Shown: positions 6,587 to 13,201 of the stretch, in pieces
Numbering within the stretch: the first letter of the stretch is position 1
Layout of the letters: every line of letters starts with the position of its first letter
IMG/VR virus record: IMGVR_UViG_3300021137_001035
Coordinates: 1 to 26,027 of that record
Source: a virus
Direction: 5' to 3' (one strand)
DNA length: 26,027 nucleotides
Notes under the pieces: model-generated
What the model saw: the letters and a program-made list of their open reading frames with translations, nothing else
Told to the model about the DNA's origin: nothing
Databases searched by the model: none
Position numbers and translations under genes: made by a program

Positions 6587-6850
6587 TTATCCGTTGAGAG
6601 TTTTTTTGAGTTGATTGATGATTTCCAGTGTTCGCTCCACCGGCATGTCTCCCAAATCTACCCTAATGATGCGGCGGCCTGTTTCTGTATCAACGTCAAT
6701 GTCAATTTGGCCTTCGCCTTGCCGTTCGGTGATCATGTTGTTTTTTGTATCAGAAGGGGCTGTCATGGGCGAGACTCCTTTGATGTCGTCAAGGATGATG
6801 CCGGGCATCACTCGCCTTGACAGCGGGATTGGTGTTGTTTTTTCTGTCAT
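6587..6850 (-). CDS. Unknown small protein with two possible starts
   Basis: An 87-residue frame between pstS and mazG. Two starts are plausible. The ATG at 6848-6850 overlaps the mazG stop by ATGA and has AGGTGA just upstream. The internal ATG at 6764-6766 has a perfect AAAGGAG seven bases before it and would give 59 residues beginning MTAPSDTKNN. The conserved-looking part is the C-terminus (RIIRVDLGDMPVERTLEI). This type of short acidic protein ending in a helix is common in T4-like phages, but I cannot name it. Both products may be made. Confidence 0.6.
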   Translation of the reverse strand: MTEKTTPIPLSRRVMPGIILDDIKGVSPMTAPSDTKNNMITERQGEGQIDIDVDTETGRRIIRVDLGDMPVERTLEIINQLKKTLNG

Positions 6851-7257
6851 AGATCACCTGCCTTGCGGTTCTCTGAGTAGTGTGCATCAAACTTTCCTCC
6901 TGGGTAGCGAGCTTCCAGTTTGCGTACATTCTCTTGGATCACCTCGTTGGGGTCAACACCAATGGCACGGCAGGCTTCTATCCAATAGAAGATGATGTCG
7001 CCAAGTTCCCGGAACATGTGATGACAAACATCTTGGTTCCACGGCTTGCCCTGGAAAATCATTTTTTTAACCAGTTCGGAAAATTCGCCGCCTTCGCTGG
7101 CCATGCCAATGGATGCAGTCAACAGCAGACTTACATTCAACTGTGGTTCGCTGTTCTGCAACGCTTGCAGCCGGGTCATGAGAACTTGTAAATCTTCGCT
7201 GGCACCACTTGTAACACCTTGCACAAAATCTTTGTATCTATTCAAATCAACAGTCAT
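6847..7257 (-). CDS. mazG: MazG-like nucleoside triphosphate pyrophosphohydrolase
   Basis: An all-alpha MazG-family NTP pyrophosphohydrolase of 136 residues, hydrolysing NTPs or dNTPs to monophosphates (or alarmones, as proposed for host MazG). The Mg-binding motifs are present: EGGEFSE at 55-61 (E-x2-E) and ELGDIIFYW at 84-92 (E-x2-D), followed by the typical NVRKLEARYPGGKF ending. The frame extends seven codons upstream, but the ATG at 7255-7257 has AAGGAG six bases before it, so that start is chosen. A bidirectional terminator lies just upstream (7305-7339), so it needs its own promoter; TATTAT overlaps the region just upstream of the ribosome site. It is coupled to 6587-6850 and followed by pstS, so a phosphate/nucleotide stress role is reasonable. 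Confidence 0.88.
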   Translation of the reverse strand: MTVDLNRYKDFVQGVTSGASEDLQVLMTRLQALQNSEPQLNVSLLLTASIGMASEGGEFSELVKKMIFQGKPWNQDVCHHMFRELGDIIFYWIEACRAIGVDPNEVIQENVRKLEARYPGGKFDAHYSENRKAGDL

Positions 7258-7304
7258 TTTGTTCTCCTTATAATACAAGCTTACGCTGTCACAATGATAA
7301 GGTC

Positions 7305-7339
7305 AAAAAGAAACCCTGCATAACGCAGGGTTTCTTTTT
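7305..7339. terminator. Bidirectional rho-independent terminator
   Basis: A perfect 15-bp inverted repeat with a five-base loop: AAAAAGAAACCCTGC (7305-7319), ATAAC, GCAGGGTTTCTTTTT (7325-7339). The GC core is flanked by A-tract and T-tract, so each strand ends in a U-run after the stem. On the minus strand it stops transcription coming from the methyltransferase gene before mazG. Confidence 0.92.
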
Positions 7340-7390
7340 GGTTTAATTAATTTGTAATAATCAAGATCAATAAAACCTATATATTAATTT

Positions 7391-8032
7391 TTATAACTTA
7401 CGATATACAGCCCAATTCTCCACAGGGCTATGTAATTTTTGGTAGCCAAACCTCGATACAATTACGTCGCATACCATTTGTACAGATGCGGTTGCAAGTT
7501 CTTGTTCAGTTAAATTAAGATATTCTCGACTGGGGTTACCAACGCAATCCTTAGGTAAAAAATTAATATCGTCAAACACAATTATTCCGCCGGGCAACAA
7601 TAACAAGTCTATCAAAACAAATCCAAGACCGGTTACATTAAATGTGTGTCCTGCATCAAAATAACAAAAATCATATTTTGTATTACCTTCTTGTATAATT
7701 TTAGCCAAATCCCAGATATATCCTTCTGGCGACGTTACTGTATTAACATAACTTTGTAAATTAAACTCTTCTAGCATTTCACTAACACACGGTGGCGAAG
7801 GCGGGTTGTCGGGTCGATCAAAAGTGGTTAATGTTCCGTATCCTTGCTCGTGTAAAATAGCAGCTAGATACGTGCTACCTTTCCCATGATAGGTACCTAG
7901 TTCACACAAACTTGTATAATTGTTTGATAAAATAAGTTCACGCAAACACATCGCATACCAATGCTTCATAAATGGAACACTGGCAAATCGTTCTGATATT
8001 GTATCTATCAACGACGTAGAGTTAGACAACAC
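7391..8032 (-). CDS. Class I SAM-dependent methyltransferase (Methyltransf_24/CmcI-like)
   Basis: A 213-residue Rossmann methyltransferase. Motif I CELGTYHGKGS is at 43-53, the acidic end of strand 2 at FDRPD (71-75), FDAGHTF at 125-131 and GGIIVFDDI at 148-156; the Asp/His pairs resemble the metal-binding residues of CmcI/TylF-like O-methyltransferases acting on sugars or small molecules. The frame is open to a TTG at 8059, but AAGGAG sits six bases before the GTG at 8030-8032, which is therefore the likely start. Its transcript ends at the terminator 7305-7339. The substrate is unknown; it is not a recognisable DNA methyltransferase (no DPPY/NPPF motif). Confidence 0.82.
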   Translation of the reverse strand: MLSNSTSLIDTISERFASVPFMKHWYAMCLRELILSNNYTSLCELGTYHGKGSTYLAAILHEQGYGTLTTFDRPDNPPSPPCVSEMLEEFNLQSYVNTVTSPEGYIWDLAKIIQEGNTKYDFCYFDAGHTFNVTGLGFVLIDLLLLPGGIIVFDDINFLPKDCVGNPSREYLNLTEQELATASVQMVCDVIVSRFGYQKLHSPVENWAVYRKL

Positions 8033-8133
8033 AAATATCTCCTTAGTAATATTTAACAATACAATATCATAAGATACAAAGCATGCTTAAAAATAATGCC
8101 TCAATTAAGGAGCTTGGGTCATGCCGACATCTG

Positions 8134-8307
8134 TCAGCGAGTATAATGCATGTTATTTGTGCTGATCCAATACTGGTAAGCCGATTTAGCATCATGCTTG
8201 TATTCAGCTTCGAAATATGCCATTACATCGTCTTGCGATGCAGAACGCTTTAACTTTGTAATAATTACGTCAACAATAGTGTATAAATTATTGATAATCT
8301 TTTTCAC
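8134..8307 (-). CDS. Unknown small protein, 57 residues
   Basis: A short gene starting at GTG (8305-8307), with AAAGGA eight bases upstream; the frame is open a further 11 codons to another GTG. The product starts MKKIINNLYTIVDVIITKLK and continues DDVMAYFEAEYKHDAKSAY. The N-terminal half is a possible amphipathic or weakly hydrophobic helix. A TAAATA element (8343-8348) lies upstream at a distance suitable for a late-type promoter. No family recognised. Confidence 0.55.
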   Translation of the reverse strand: MKKIINNLYTIVDVIITKLKRSASQDDVMAYFEAEYKHDAKSAYQYWISTNNMHYTR

Positions 8308-8342
8308 GGTACTTTCCTTTGCAATAATATTGCGCTGCACAA

Positions 8343-8348
8343 TATTTA
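8343..8348 (-). promoter_or_regulatory. TAAATA element, possible late-type promoter
   Basis: Minus-strand AGTAAATA matches 6 of 8 positions of the T4 late octamer. A start six bases downstream would leave the AAAGGA ribosome site of the 8134-8307 gene intact. Weak evidence in AT-rich DNA. Confidence 0.25.
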
Positions 8349-8416
8349 CTACAAATGATGCTATTACACAAGCGCATTGCTAGTGCATGAGGTATGCGTA
8401 AAATGCATAGCTATAG

Positions 8417-8812
8417 TTAGTCGTCAACCGAGTTTGTTCCGTTATTCTCTGCTGTGTTGCAAGTCGTTTGTAGGGTATTATGCAAATGTTTAAGCCAACT
8501 TACTTCTCTAAGCCAACCAGTTGAGCCACCATTTCCATAAAATATTGCAGCAGCCTCTGGGAGATATTGCTCATACCATTCTTGACCGGTTATTAAATCA
8601 CTGCTAAAGAATGCATTGCCATCAAGCATAGCTAAAGTTTCTGCAATTGGACGTAAACAACGTTTTTCATCATCAGAAAAGATCTTACTATGAAACTCGT
8701 CTGGTACTCGAAGATAGTATTTGTATATACGAAAATCTCGTTTAGCGTTGGATTGCAAGCCCTCATCATCATCAATGGGCATTGATTCATTTTCCCACCA
8801 TTCTTTAGGCAT
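8417..8812 (-). CDS. Unknown phage protein, 131 residues
   Basis: A protein starting MPKEWWENESMPIDDDEG, with an acidic N-terminus, a central CLRPIAETLAMLDGNAFF (residues 52-69), and a Ser/Thr/Asn-rich tail. The AETLAMLDGNAF stretch looks like a conserved core that I associate with uncharacterised proteins of marine T4-like phages, though I cannot confirm this by search. AGGA lies about eight bases upstream of the ATG, within the spacer after the 8822-9058 gene. No catalytic motif. Confidence 0.7.
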   Translation of the reverse strand: MPKEWWENESMPIDDDEGLQSNAKRDFRIYKYYLRVPDEFHSKIFSDDEKRCLRPIAETLAMLDGNAFFSSDLITGQEWYEQYLPEAAAIFYGNGGSTGWLREVSWLKHLHNTLQTTCNTAENNGTNSVDD

Positions 8813-8821
8813 GTCGGTTTC

Positions 8822-9058
8822 CTAGTTTTGCTGCATTCGGAACAGGACTGCATCACTTATAGTTGCAAACCTAATTTCCACATCAGTGTATTGATAGTAA
8901 TGGTCAGTTATAATAGATATTGTATAGTTATCATAGTTACAGCTTAACAGTTGTTCAAGCATGACTATCCAAGTTTCTACATCTAGTTTTGTACTAGTTG
9001 CTGTTTTTTTTCTTGGAAAACGTAATTTTACATCACGTAAATCTGGCTTCTCTGTCAT
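8822..9058 (-). CDS. Unknown small protein, 78 residues
   Basis: A protein starting MTEKPDLRDVKLRFPRKK, with a basic N-terminus followed by a hydrophobic/aromatic stretch (YTISIITDHYYQYTDVE, residues 45-61) that could be beta-strand. It lies between 9065-9340 (6 bases upstream) and 8417-8812 (9 bases downstream), so it is part of one leftward unit. Its own ribosome site is poor, suggesting coupling to the gene upstream. No family recognised. Confidence 0.6.
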   Translation of the reverse strand: MTEKPDLRDVKLRFPRKKTATSTKLDVETWIVMLEQLLSCNYDNYTISIITDHYYQYTDVEIRFATISDAVLFRMQQN

Positions 9059-9064
9059 TGACAG

Positions 9065-9340
9065 TTAGTCTTTGCCAAGAAACTTTTTAGCATATGCGTC
9101 GGCATAATTTTCAAGATTCTGTTGAAAATAATCAACACCTGCTGCGTTGTGCAGGCTTGGGGTTTTAGCTATGCTGTTGGCAATGATGTTGGGCAACTGG
9201 CCTTCAATCATGTCCAATATTCGACGTCGCTCGGTTGGACTCATATCTTTTGACCAATGTGCAAGTCTTTCTGCAACCATTCCCGACAGTTGCACAGCTA
9301 ACTCACCCAGTTGTCTATTAAAGTCGCTGTGGGTAGACAT
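9065..9340 (-). CDS. Small helical protein with hairpin-occluded ribosome site
   Basis: A 91-residue, largely alpha-helical protein (MSTHSDFNRQLGELAVQLSG, then MSPTERRRILDMIEGQLPN). No known family. The ATG is preceded by AGGAG at 7-base spacing, but that site lies inside the 3' arm of a 17-bp hairpin (9346-9391), and a TATAAT box lies in the 5' arm. Translation therefore probably depends on which promoter made the transcript, a layout known for T4 late genes such as lysozyme. It heads the leftward set 9065-8417. Confidence 0.65.
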   Translation of the reverse strand: MSTHSDFNRQLGELAVQLSGMVAERLAHWSKDMSPTERRRILDMIEGQLPNIIANSIAKTPSLHNAAGVDYFQQNLENYADAYAKKFLGKD

Positions 9341-9345
9341 AGATT

Positions 9346-9391
9346 ATCTCCTATAACAATTTATTAATTTTAACAAATTATTATAGGAGAT
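9346..9391 (-). promoter_or_regulatory. 17-bp RBS-sequestering hairpin with embedded TATAAT
   Basis: ATCTCCTATAACAATTT (9346-9362) and AAATTATTATAGGAGAT (9375-9391) are inverted repeats around a 12-base loop. The one mismatch is a G.U pair in minus-strand RNA but C-A in plus-strand RNA, so the minus transcript pairs fully. AGGAG of the 9065-9340 gene is buried in the 3' arm. The 5' arm contains TATAAT (9380-9385, minus strand), with TTTATA 17 bases further upstream; initiation there would start in the loop and omit the 5' arm, freeing the ribosome site. Confidence 0.8.
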
Positions 9392-9476
9392 TTCAATATA
9401 GATATAAAGGCGTATACCAGTTCGTGTTGACAAACTTGCCAAACACTACTCTGCTGCGGAAGTTGAGGCAGTTCGC

Positions 9477-9806
9477 TTAGGTATTGCGTAGTTTAAATTC
9501 AACCAATTTCAAATCATCATCGGGGATAACTACACCAAAGCTCGGACTATAGTAACTGACATGTGTCAAATCGTCGCCAATGTCCACAAACGTGTCTTTG
9601 TTGGGAGGTAGAACAAACATATCGGCGTTGTAACCAATAAATCGAAGATATTCTACATACGTTTTCAGACCTTGCCGGCCAGTGCACACATACTGTGTTG
9701 CCGATTTGTAGCTTGCAAACCCAAATTCATTTGCAAATTCGCGTAAGGTTTGCTCAAAAAACAAATACTTTAAGTTTTTGTTAGATCTTGCTAAGTTAAT
9801 ACGCAC
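9477..9806 (-). CDS. Unknown protein coupled to the VWA gene
   Basis: A 109-residue protein beginning at GTG (9804-9806), which overlaps the TAG of the VWA gene by one base (TAGTG) and has GGAG seven bases upstream. The sequence has a basic, aromatic N-terminal half (SNKNLKYLFFEQTLREFANE) and a beta-rich acidic C-terminal half. No known domain. Tight coupling to the metallopeptidase/VWA protein suggests it may be a partner or target of the MoxR/VWA pair; that is inference from position only. Confidence 0.65.
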   Translation of the reverse strand: MRINLARSNKNLKYLFFEQTLREFANEFGFASYKSATQYVCTGRQGLKTYVEYLRFIGYNADMFVLPPNKDTFVDIGDDLTHVSYYSPSFGVVIPDDDLKLVEFKLRNT

Positions 9807-11104
9807 TATACATCTCCAATCTCTTCAACACCCTTGCTGTGCTCATAATAAGCAAAACGGCCAAAAGGTGGTTTAACACGAGTTTTGTATCCTTCTGTGA
9901 TTACCCAAAGAGTATCACAGTAGTTTTCAGGTCCCCAAGTGCCATACGGAAACCCATCTGTGAACACCACAGCAAGTTTGGGCTCAATATGCTGGTCTTT
10001 CCAAAAATTCCAAAAAGCGTCAAAGTCGGTACCACCGCCACCTTTACATTGATACGACAGCAACTCGTCTTCACTGTCTTTAGTAAACTCTTTGTAGTTA
10101 TAAATTTTTGTATCAAAACATACAATACCAATTTTGAAGTCAGTGTAAAGCTTCATAATACCGTATATTTCGCTTAAAAAGTCTTTTGCCATTGCATCTG
10201 AAATAGATCCACTCATATCAATGGCAATTTGCAAATCAATTGTTTCGTCCTTGTCCAAGGTTGGCAAGAAAATTCCACTATACATATGTTTACGATTTGG
10301 ACGCATCCAAGTAAAATCGTCTACAACACAACTTTGAATGCTCTGTTGAAGCAAATCTCGCCAATTAACTTTTGATTCTACAAGTCCGTCGATTAAACGT
10401 TCTAAACTAGCAGGCATTTTGCCTGCGGCTGCGTTGGCAGCTTGCAAAATCTTGCCTCTCATTTCATCACGAATAGCTTTTAAGTCGGCATTTGTAAGTT
10501 TAATTTCGTTGCCATTGGCATCGCGAGCAACAATCTTGTCACTGCCAGCTGATCTGCTGTCGTCTCCTAACTCAAGATGTATATCCAGAGTTAGTTCTTT
10601 TTTAACCTTACGTTTTTCAAGATCATCGTAGACAGCTTCACTAGTCCATCCAATGTATTTGTCGTTGTACAATCCTACACGATGACTTTTGGTTTTTTTA
10701 CCAGAGTCATCAGTATCATCTACAGGTACTCGCTCAGTAGGCATCTTACCAATTTTATCTCGAATTAGCGCAGCATTGATCACGTAGTCGTTGGCCATGT
10801 TCCACCATTTTGGATCTCGGTGACTGCGACGACCAAAATGATCAAACGCTACATGTAGAAGCTCGTGACAAAGAACAAACTGAATCTCGTCAACATCAAG
10901 CTTTTTAAGGAAATCTCGGTTGTAGTAAATATAACGTCCGTCAACCGCAGCAGTTGCACACCACCCAGCATCTGTTGCATCTACCAATGGTAAATGCATA
11001 ATTAATGCACCAAAAAACGGCTGATTAAACAAGAGTTTAATCTTAGCCTGCTTCAGTTTTGTCTCTACTGGACTACGCTTAGTTTCTTGCGGCACGATTG
11101 GCAT
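9806..11104 (-). CDS. Putative metallopeptidase plus von Willebrand A protein (DUF2201-like)
   Basis: A 432-residue two-domain protein. The N-terminal domain has a zinc metallopeptidase-like motif HELLHVAFDH at 80-89 (HExxH with an extra His). A variable linker with a charged stretch (125-200) follows, then a VWA domain with a MIDAS motif: DMSGS at 296-300, GGTDF with Thr359, and FTDGFP with Asp383. This layout matches the VWA-like metallopeptidase proteins usually paired with MoxR-type AAA+ ATPases, and such an ATPase lies immediately upstream. AAGGAGG is four bases before the ATG, and a TTGACT-N16-TACAAT promoter drives it. Cytoplasmic; no signal peptide. MoxR/VWA pairs act as chaperone or maturation systems; the client here is unknown. 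Confidence 0.87.
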   Translation of the reverse strand: MPIVPQETKRSPVETKLKQAKIKLLFNQPFFGALIMHLPLVDATDAGWCATAAVDGRYIYYNRDFLKKLDVDEIQFVLCHELLHVAFDHFGRRSHRDPKWWNMANDYVINAALIRDKIGKMPTERVPVDDTDDSGKKTKSHRVGLYNDKYIGWTSEAVYDDLEKRKVKKELTLDIHLELGDDSRSAGSDKIVARDANGNEIKLTNADLKAIRDEMRGKILQAANAAAGKMPASLERLIDGLVESKVNWRDLLQQSIQSCVVDDFTWMRPNRKHMYSGIFLPTLDKDETIDLQIAIDMSGSISDAMAKDFLSEIYGIMKLYTDFKIGIVCFDTKIYNYKEFTKDSEDELLSYQCKGGGGTDFDAFWNFWKDQHIEPKLAVVFTDGFPYGTWGPENYCDTLWVITEGYKTRVKPPFGRFAYYEHSKGVEEIGDV

Positions 11105-11131
11105 GATACCTCCTTAGATGTTACTACTGCG

Positions 11132-11159
11132 ATTGTATAGATGAACTTGATGTAGTCAA
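11132..11159 (-). promoter_or_regulatory. Sigma70-type promoter, TTGACT-N16-TACAAT
   Basis: Minus-strand TTGACT (11154-11159) and TACAAT (11132-11137) separated by 16 bases, lying 28 bases upstream of the VWA gene and downstream of the hairpin 11176-11207. It gives the VWA gene a transcript separate from the ATPase gene. Confidence 0.7.
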
Positions 11160-11175
11160 GTATTATTTTATAAGT

Positions 11176-11207
11176 ATACAGGCAGATGGAGTATCATCTG
11201 CCTGTAT
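11176..11207. repeat. Perfect 13-bp hairpin between MoxR and VWA genes
   Basis: ATACAGGCAGATG (11176-11188) and CATCTGCCTGTAT (11195-11207) are perfect inverted repeats around a six-base loop. The hairpin starts eight bases after the stop codon of the ATPase gene. Neither strand has a T-run after it, so it is not a canonical intrinsic terminator; it may protect the 3' end of the ATPase mRNA, act as an attenuator, or work as a factor-dependent terminator. Confidence 0.75.
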
Positions 11208-11215
11208 GGTTTGTA

Positions 11216-12418
11216 TCAAGTATTTGGTAGAAGATCTGCAAAGCGCTTTACAAACTCGTTCCAGTTTGTGAGACGCGGAGCTTTAATAGGCAACTTATAG
11301 GTACCAAGAATAGTTTTGCTTGCCATTACCGACAGCTCTTCTTCAAAGTTATCCATAATAAATCGAAGGAATGTGTCAACTTGTGTATGGAAGTCCTCCA
11401 TTGGTTTTTTATCGCCGGCACGTTCAGCCTTTTCGGCACGTTCAGATACATCTCGCAATTCGTAGCACAAAGCAGTTGTCAACGCATACATCACATCAAT
11501 CTGCTTGCTAGACAACTTTTTTACTTTACCACTTAGTACATCTTTTGCATGCGGCAAATTAGCAGCTTGCTTGCGATAAGAAAGGAATTTAATACCAACA
11601 CCCTCGCCAATAGTGCCTTTTACCATGTCGCCAAGAACATCGCTTGGAAGGTTAGTATCAACCAGCTTGCCATCTGGACCAGGTTCTTGCAGCAATTCGC
11701 TAACAAAATACCAGCTACGAGGAGTAGCAAATGCATACCCGTCTACACTTGGATTAAACTGGTTAAGATCGCTAGGCTGGAAGCTGATATAACCTACAAT
11801 ATCTTTATGCACACGGTTAAGTGTGGCCCATTCTTTCCAATCGTCAACATCAACATCTAGTGTTAGGTGTGTGAAACGATTGGCCAGTGGCATTGGCATG
11901 TTGTACGACACACCTTTGTCCTTAACACGATTGCCTGCTGCAATGATTACAGCGTCGTTGGGCAGTTGATAGTTACCAATCCGTCGATTGAGAATGATTT
12001 GGTAAGTTGCTGCCTGCACACTTGGCGGCGCAGCACTCATTTCGTCAAAAAATACCAGCGCACGACTTGCTTCGTCGATTGGAAGGTCGCTCGGGGTGCT
12101 CCAACGAAATTCTTTATTCATAATTGGCACATTGTTTTCGTCACGTACCAAATTGCCTTTGCTGTCGTATACCTTTACTTCTGCAAGATACGGAATGCCG
12201 CGGATATCAGTTGGCTCCATAAGTGGCAGACGAATGTCAATAAGCGGGCGATTTTGATCCTTGGCCACTTCTGCAACAAGCTCGCTCTTGCCAATGCCAG
12301 GCTGACCCCAAATAAACAATGGGCGCTTACGTGCAATGCTATGCTGAATTGCCAACTTTAAACGGCTCGGATTAACTGTGCTAATTTCTAAAACTTTATT
12401 ACGTGTTGCAGTTGCCAT
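11216..12418 (-). CDS. MoxR-type AAA+ ATPase
   Basis: A 400-residue AAA+ ATPase of MoxR style. Walker A is GQPGIGKS at 38-45, Walker B LVFFDE at 121-126, sensor 1 AAGN at 160-163, and a candidate arginine finger is in ANRF at 179-182. The C-terminal 170 residues are helical. MoxR ATPases remodel proteins together with VWA-domain partners, and one is encoded directly downstream. The ATG has AAGGGG six bases upstream. Its promoter (TTGACA-N17-TATAAG) contains a perfect 16-bp palindrome in the spacer, so repression or activation by a dimeric regulator is likely. Function in infection is unknown; capsid/tail assembly or host-protein remodelling are possible. Confidence 0.9.
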   Translation of the reverse strand: MATATRNKVLEISTVNPSRLKLAIQHSIARKRPLFIWGQPGIGKSELVAEVAKDQNRPLIDIRLPLMEPTDIRGIPYLAEVKVYDSKGNLVRDENNVPIMNKEFRWSTPSDLPIDEASRALVFFDEMSAAPPSVQAATYQIILNRRIGNYQLPNDAVIIAAGNRVKDKGVSYNMPMPLANRFTHLTLDVDVDDWKEWATLNRVHKDIVGYISFQPSDLNQFNPSVDGYAFATPRSWYFVSELLQEPGPDGKLVDTNLPSDVLGDMVKGTIGEGVGIKFLSYRKQAANLPHAKDVLSGKVKKLSSKQIDVMYALTTALCYELRDVSERAEKAERAGDKKPMEDFHTQVDTFLRFIMDNFEEELSVMASKTILGTYKLPIKAPRLTNWNEFVKRFADLLPNT

Positions 12419-12455
12419 GTTGTACCCCTTAAACTAACTGTTTGGTTGCATCGCA

Positions 12456-12484
12456 CTTATATGACAGATATCTGTCAGTGTCAA
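12456..12484 (-). promoter_or_regulatory. Promoter with 16-bp palindromic operator in its spacer
   Basis: Minus-strand TTGACA (12479-12484) and TATAAG (12456-12461) are 17 bases apart. The spacer is filled by the perfect palindrome TGACAGATATCTGTCA (12462-12477). A dimeric DNA-binding protein sitting there would block RNA polymerase, so this looks like an operator controlling the MoxR gene. The palindrome was not seen elsewhere in the window. Confidence 0.75.
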
Positions 12485-12487
12485 CAG

Positions 12488-12913
12488 TTATTTTAGGTGG
12501 AAATCAACAAATCGTTTTATGCTACCATCAAACATCAGCATTTCAAAATGAGTGCCTTCATTCCAAACATAAACATGCCGGCCGCGATTACACCATGGAC
12601 TTTGGGTTATTCTGCCCATGTTAATTAACACTCGGCCGTTTATAGCAGCATTATCTGCGTGTTCAAGTGCCCACGATTGACATGTACTATACATGGCAAT
12701 GGCTCCTAGATTAGTAAGCTGCCAGCTATTTTTTATAAAAAATAATCTAACAATCTCATCTGTAGTATTGGGTAAAATGCTGTGTTGTAAATTGTGCCAT
12801 GTTTCAACAATTTCCCAGTTGTTCAACAGTGCTAACACAAGCTCTTCTCTCAGATGCCAACCGGACGGCAACGGACTGAGATGTTTAGAGATTTTCCGTA
12901 ATAATCTCGCCAT
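12488..12913 (-). CDS. Unknown protein, 141 residues
   Basis: A protein starting MARLLRKISKHLSPLPSGWH. It has a basic N-terminus, a central helical region and an aromatic-rich C-terminus (GRHVYVWNEGTHFEMLMFDG, residues 111-130). The ATG lies inside the preceding gene (29-base overlap with 12885-13178) and has no good ribosome site, so the true start is uncertain. It ends just before the MoxR promoter. No family recognised. Confidence 0.6.
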   Translation of the reverse strand: MARLLRKISKHLSPLPSGWHLREELVLALLNNWEIVETWHNLQHSILPNTTDEIVRLFFIKNSWQLTNLGAIAMYSTCQSWALEHADNAAINGRVLINMGRITQSPWCNRGRHVYVWNEGTHFEMLMFDGSIKRFVDFHLK

Positions 12914-13178
12914 TTGTCAATAGATACACTTTGAAGCGATCGGTCTTAAACATTGCATTTAGTTTTTCAGCTAAGTTGTGTGCGTGGCCAGAATTAGAAA
13001 ATGAACATTTTTTGTATTTTGGCCCAGGATAATCAAGCAGTTTGTTTAGACTACGGAGATTAATCGGTTGATCGTCCAAGAATACCGCGTATATACCTTC
13101 GGCCATAAGAACTTGTTCGCTCTTATAAGTTTCTGAATCTGTATAATCTAATAATACGGTAGGCTTTGGTCGGCTCAT
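12885..13178 (-). CDS. Unknown protein, 97 residues
   Basis: Begins MSRPKPTVLLDYTDSETYKS. The ATG at 13176-13178 is chosen over one four codons upstream because GGAG lies six bases before it. Just upstream on the minus strand is GATAAATA (13194-13201), 7 of 8 matches to a T4 late octamer. The product looks like a small alpha/beta protein (VLLDYTDS, YAVFLDDQP, FKVYLLTNGEI), which might be a nucleotide- or metal-binding fold, but no motif decides. Function unknown. Confidence 0.65.
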   Translation of the reverse strand: MSRPKPTVLLDYTDSETYKSEQVLMAEGIYAVFLDDQPINLRSLNKLLDYPGPKYKKCSFSNSGHAHNLAEKLNAMFKTDRFKVYLLTNGEIITENL

Positions 13179-13193
13179 GGGGTTCTCCATGAA

Positions 13194-13201
13194 TATTTAT
13201 C
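13194..13201 (-). promoter_or_regulatory. GATAAATA element, possible late-type promoter
   Basis: Minus-strand GATAAATA, 7 of 8 to TATAAATA. Initiation six bases downstream would give a leader of about 10 bases that begins at the GGAG ribosome site of the 12885-13178 gene. Suggestive only. Confidence 0.35.

Noticed and set aside
8049-8056. TTAAATAT as a late promoter for the methyltransferase gene
   Set aside because: A start six bases downstream would remove part of the AAGGAG ribosome site, so it does not fit.
8119-8137. Partial copy of the MoxR operator palindrome (TGACAGAT)
   Set aside because: Only one half matches and it is within the end of a coding region; probably coincidence.
8632-8856. 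A 74-codon minus-strand frame ending YVQLQKL
   Set aside because: It overlaps both 8417-8812 and 8822-9058, which fit the local chain of starts and stops better.
11867-12361. A 164-codon plus-strand frame opposite the MoxR ATPase
   Set aside because: The opposite strand encodes Walker A, Walker B and sensor motifs in order; the plus frame is rich in Cys, His and Trp and has no domain.
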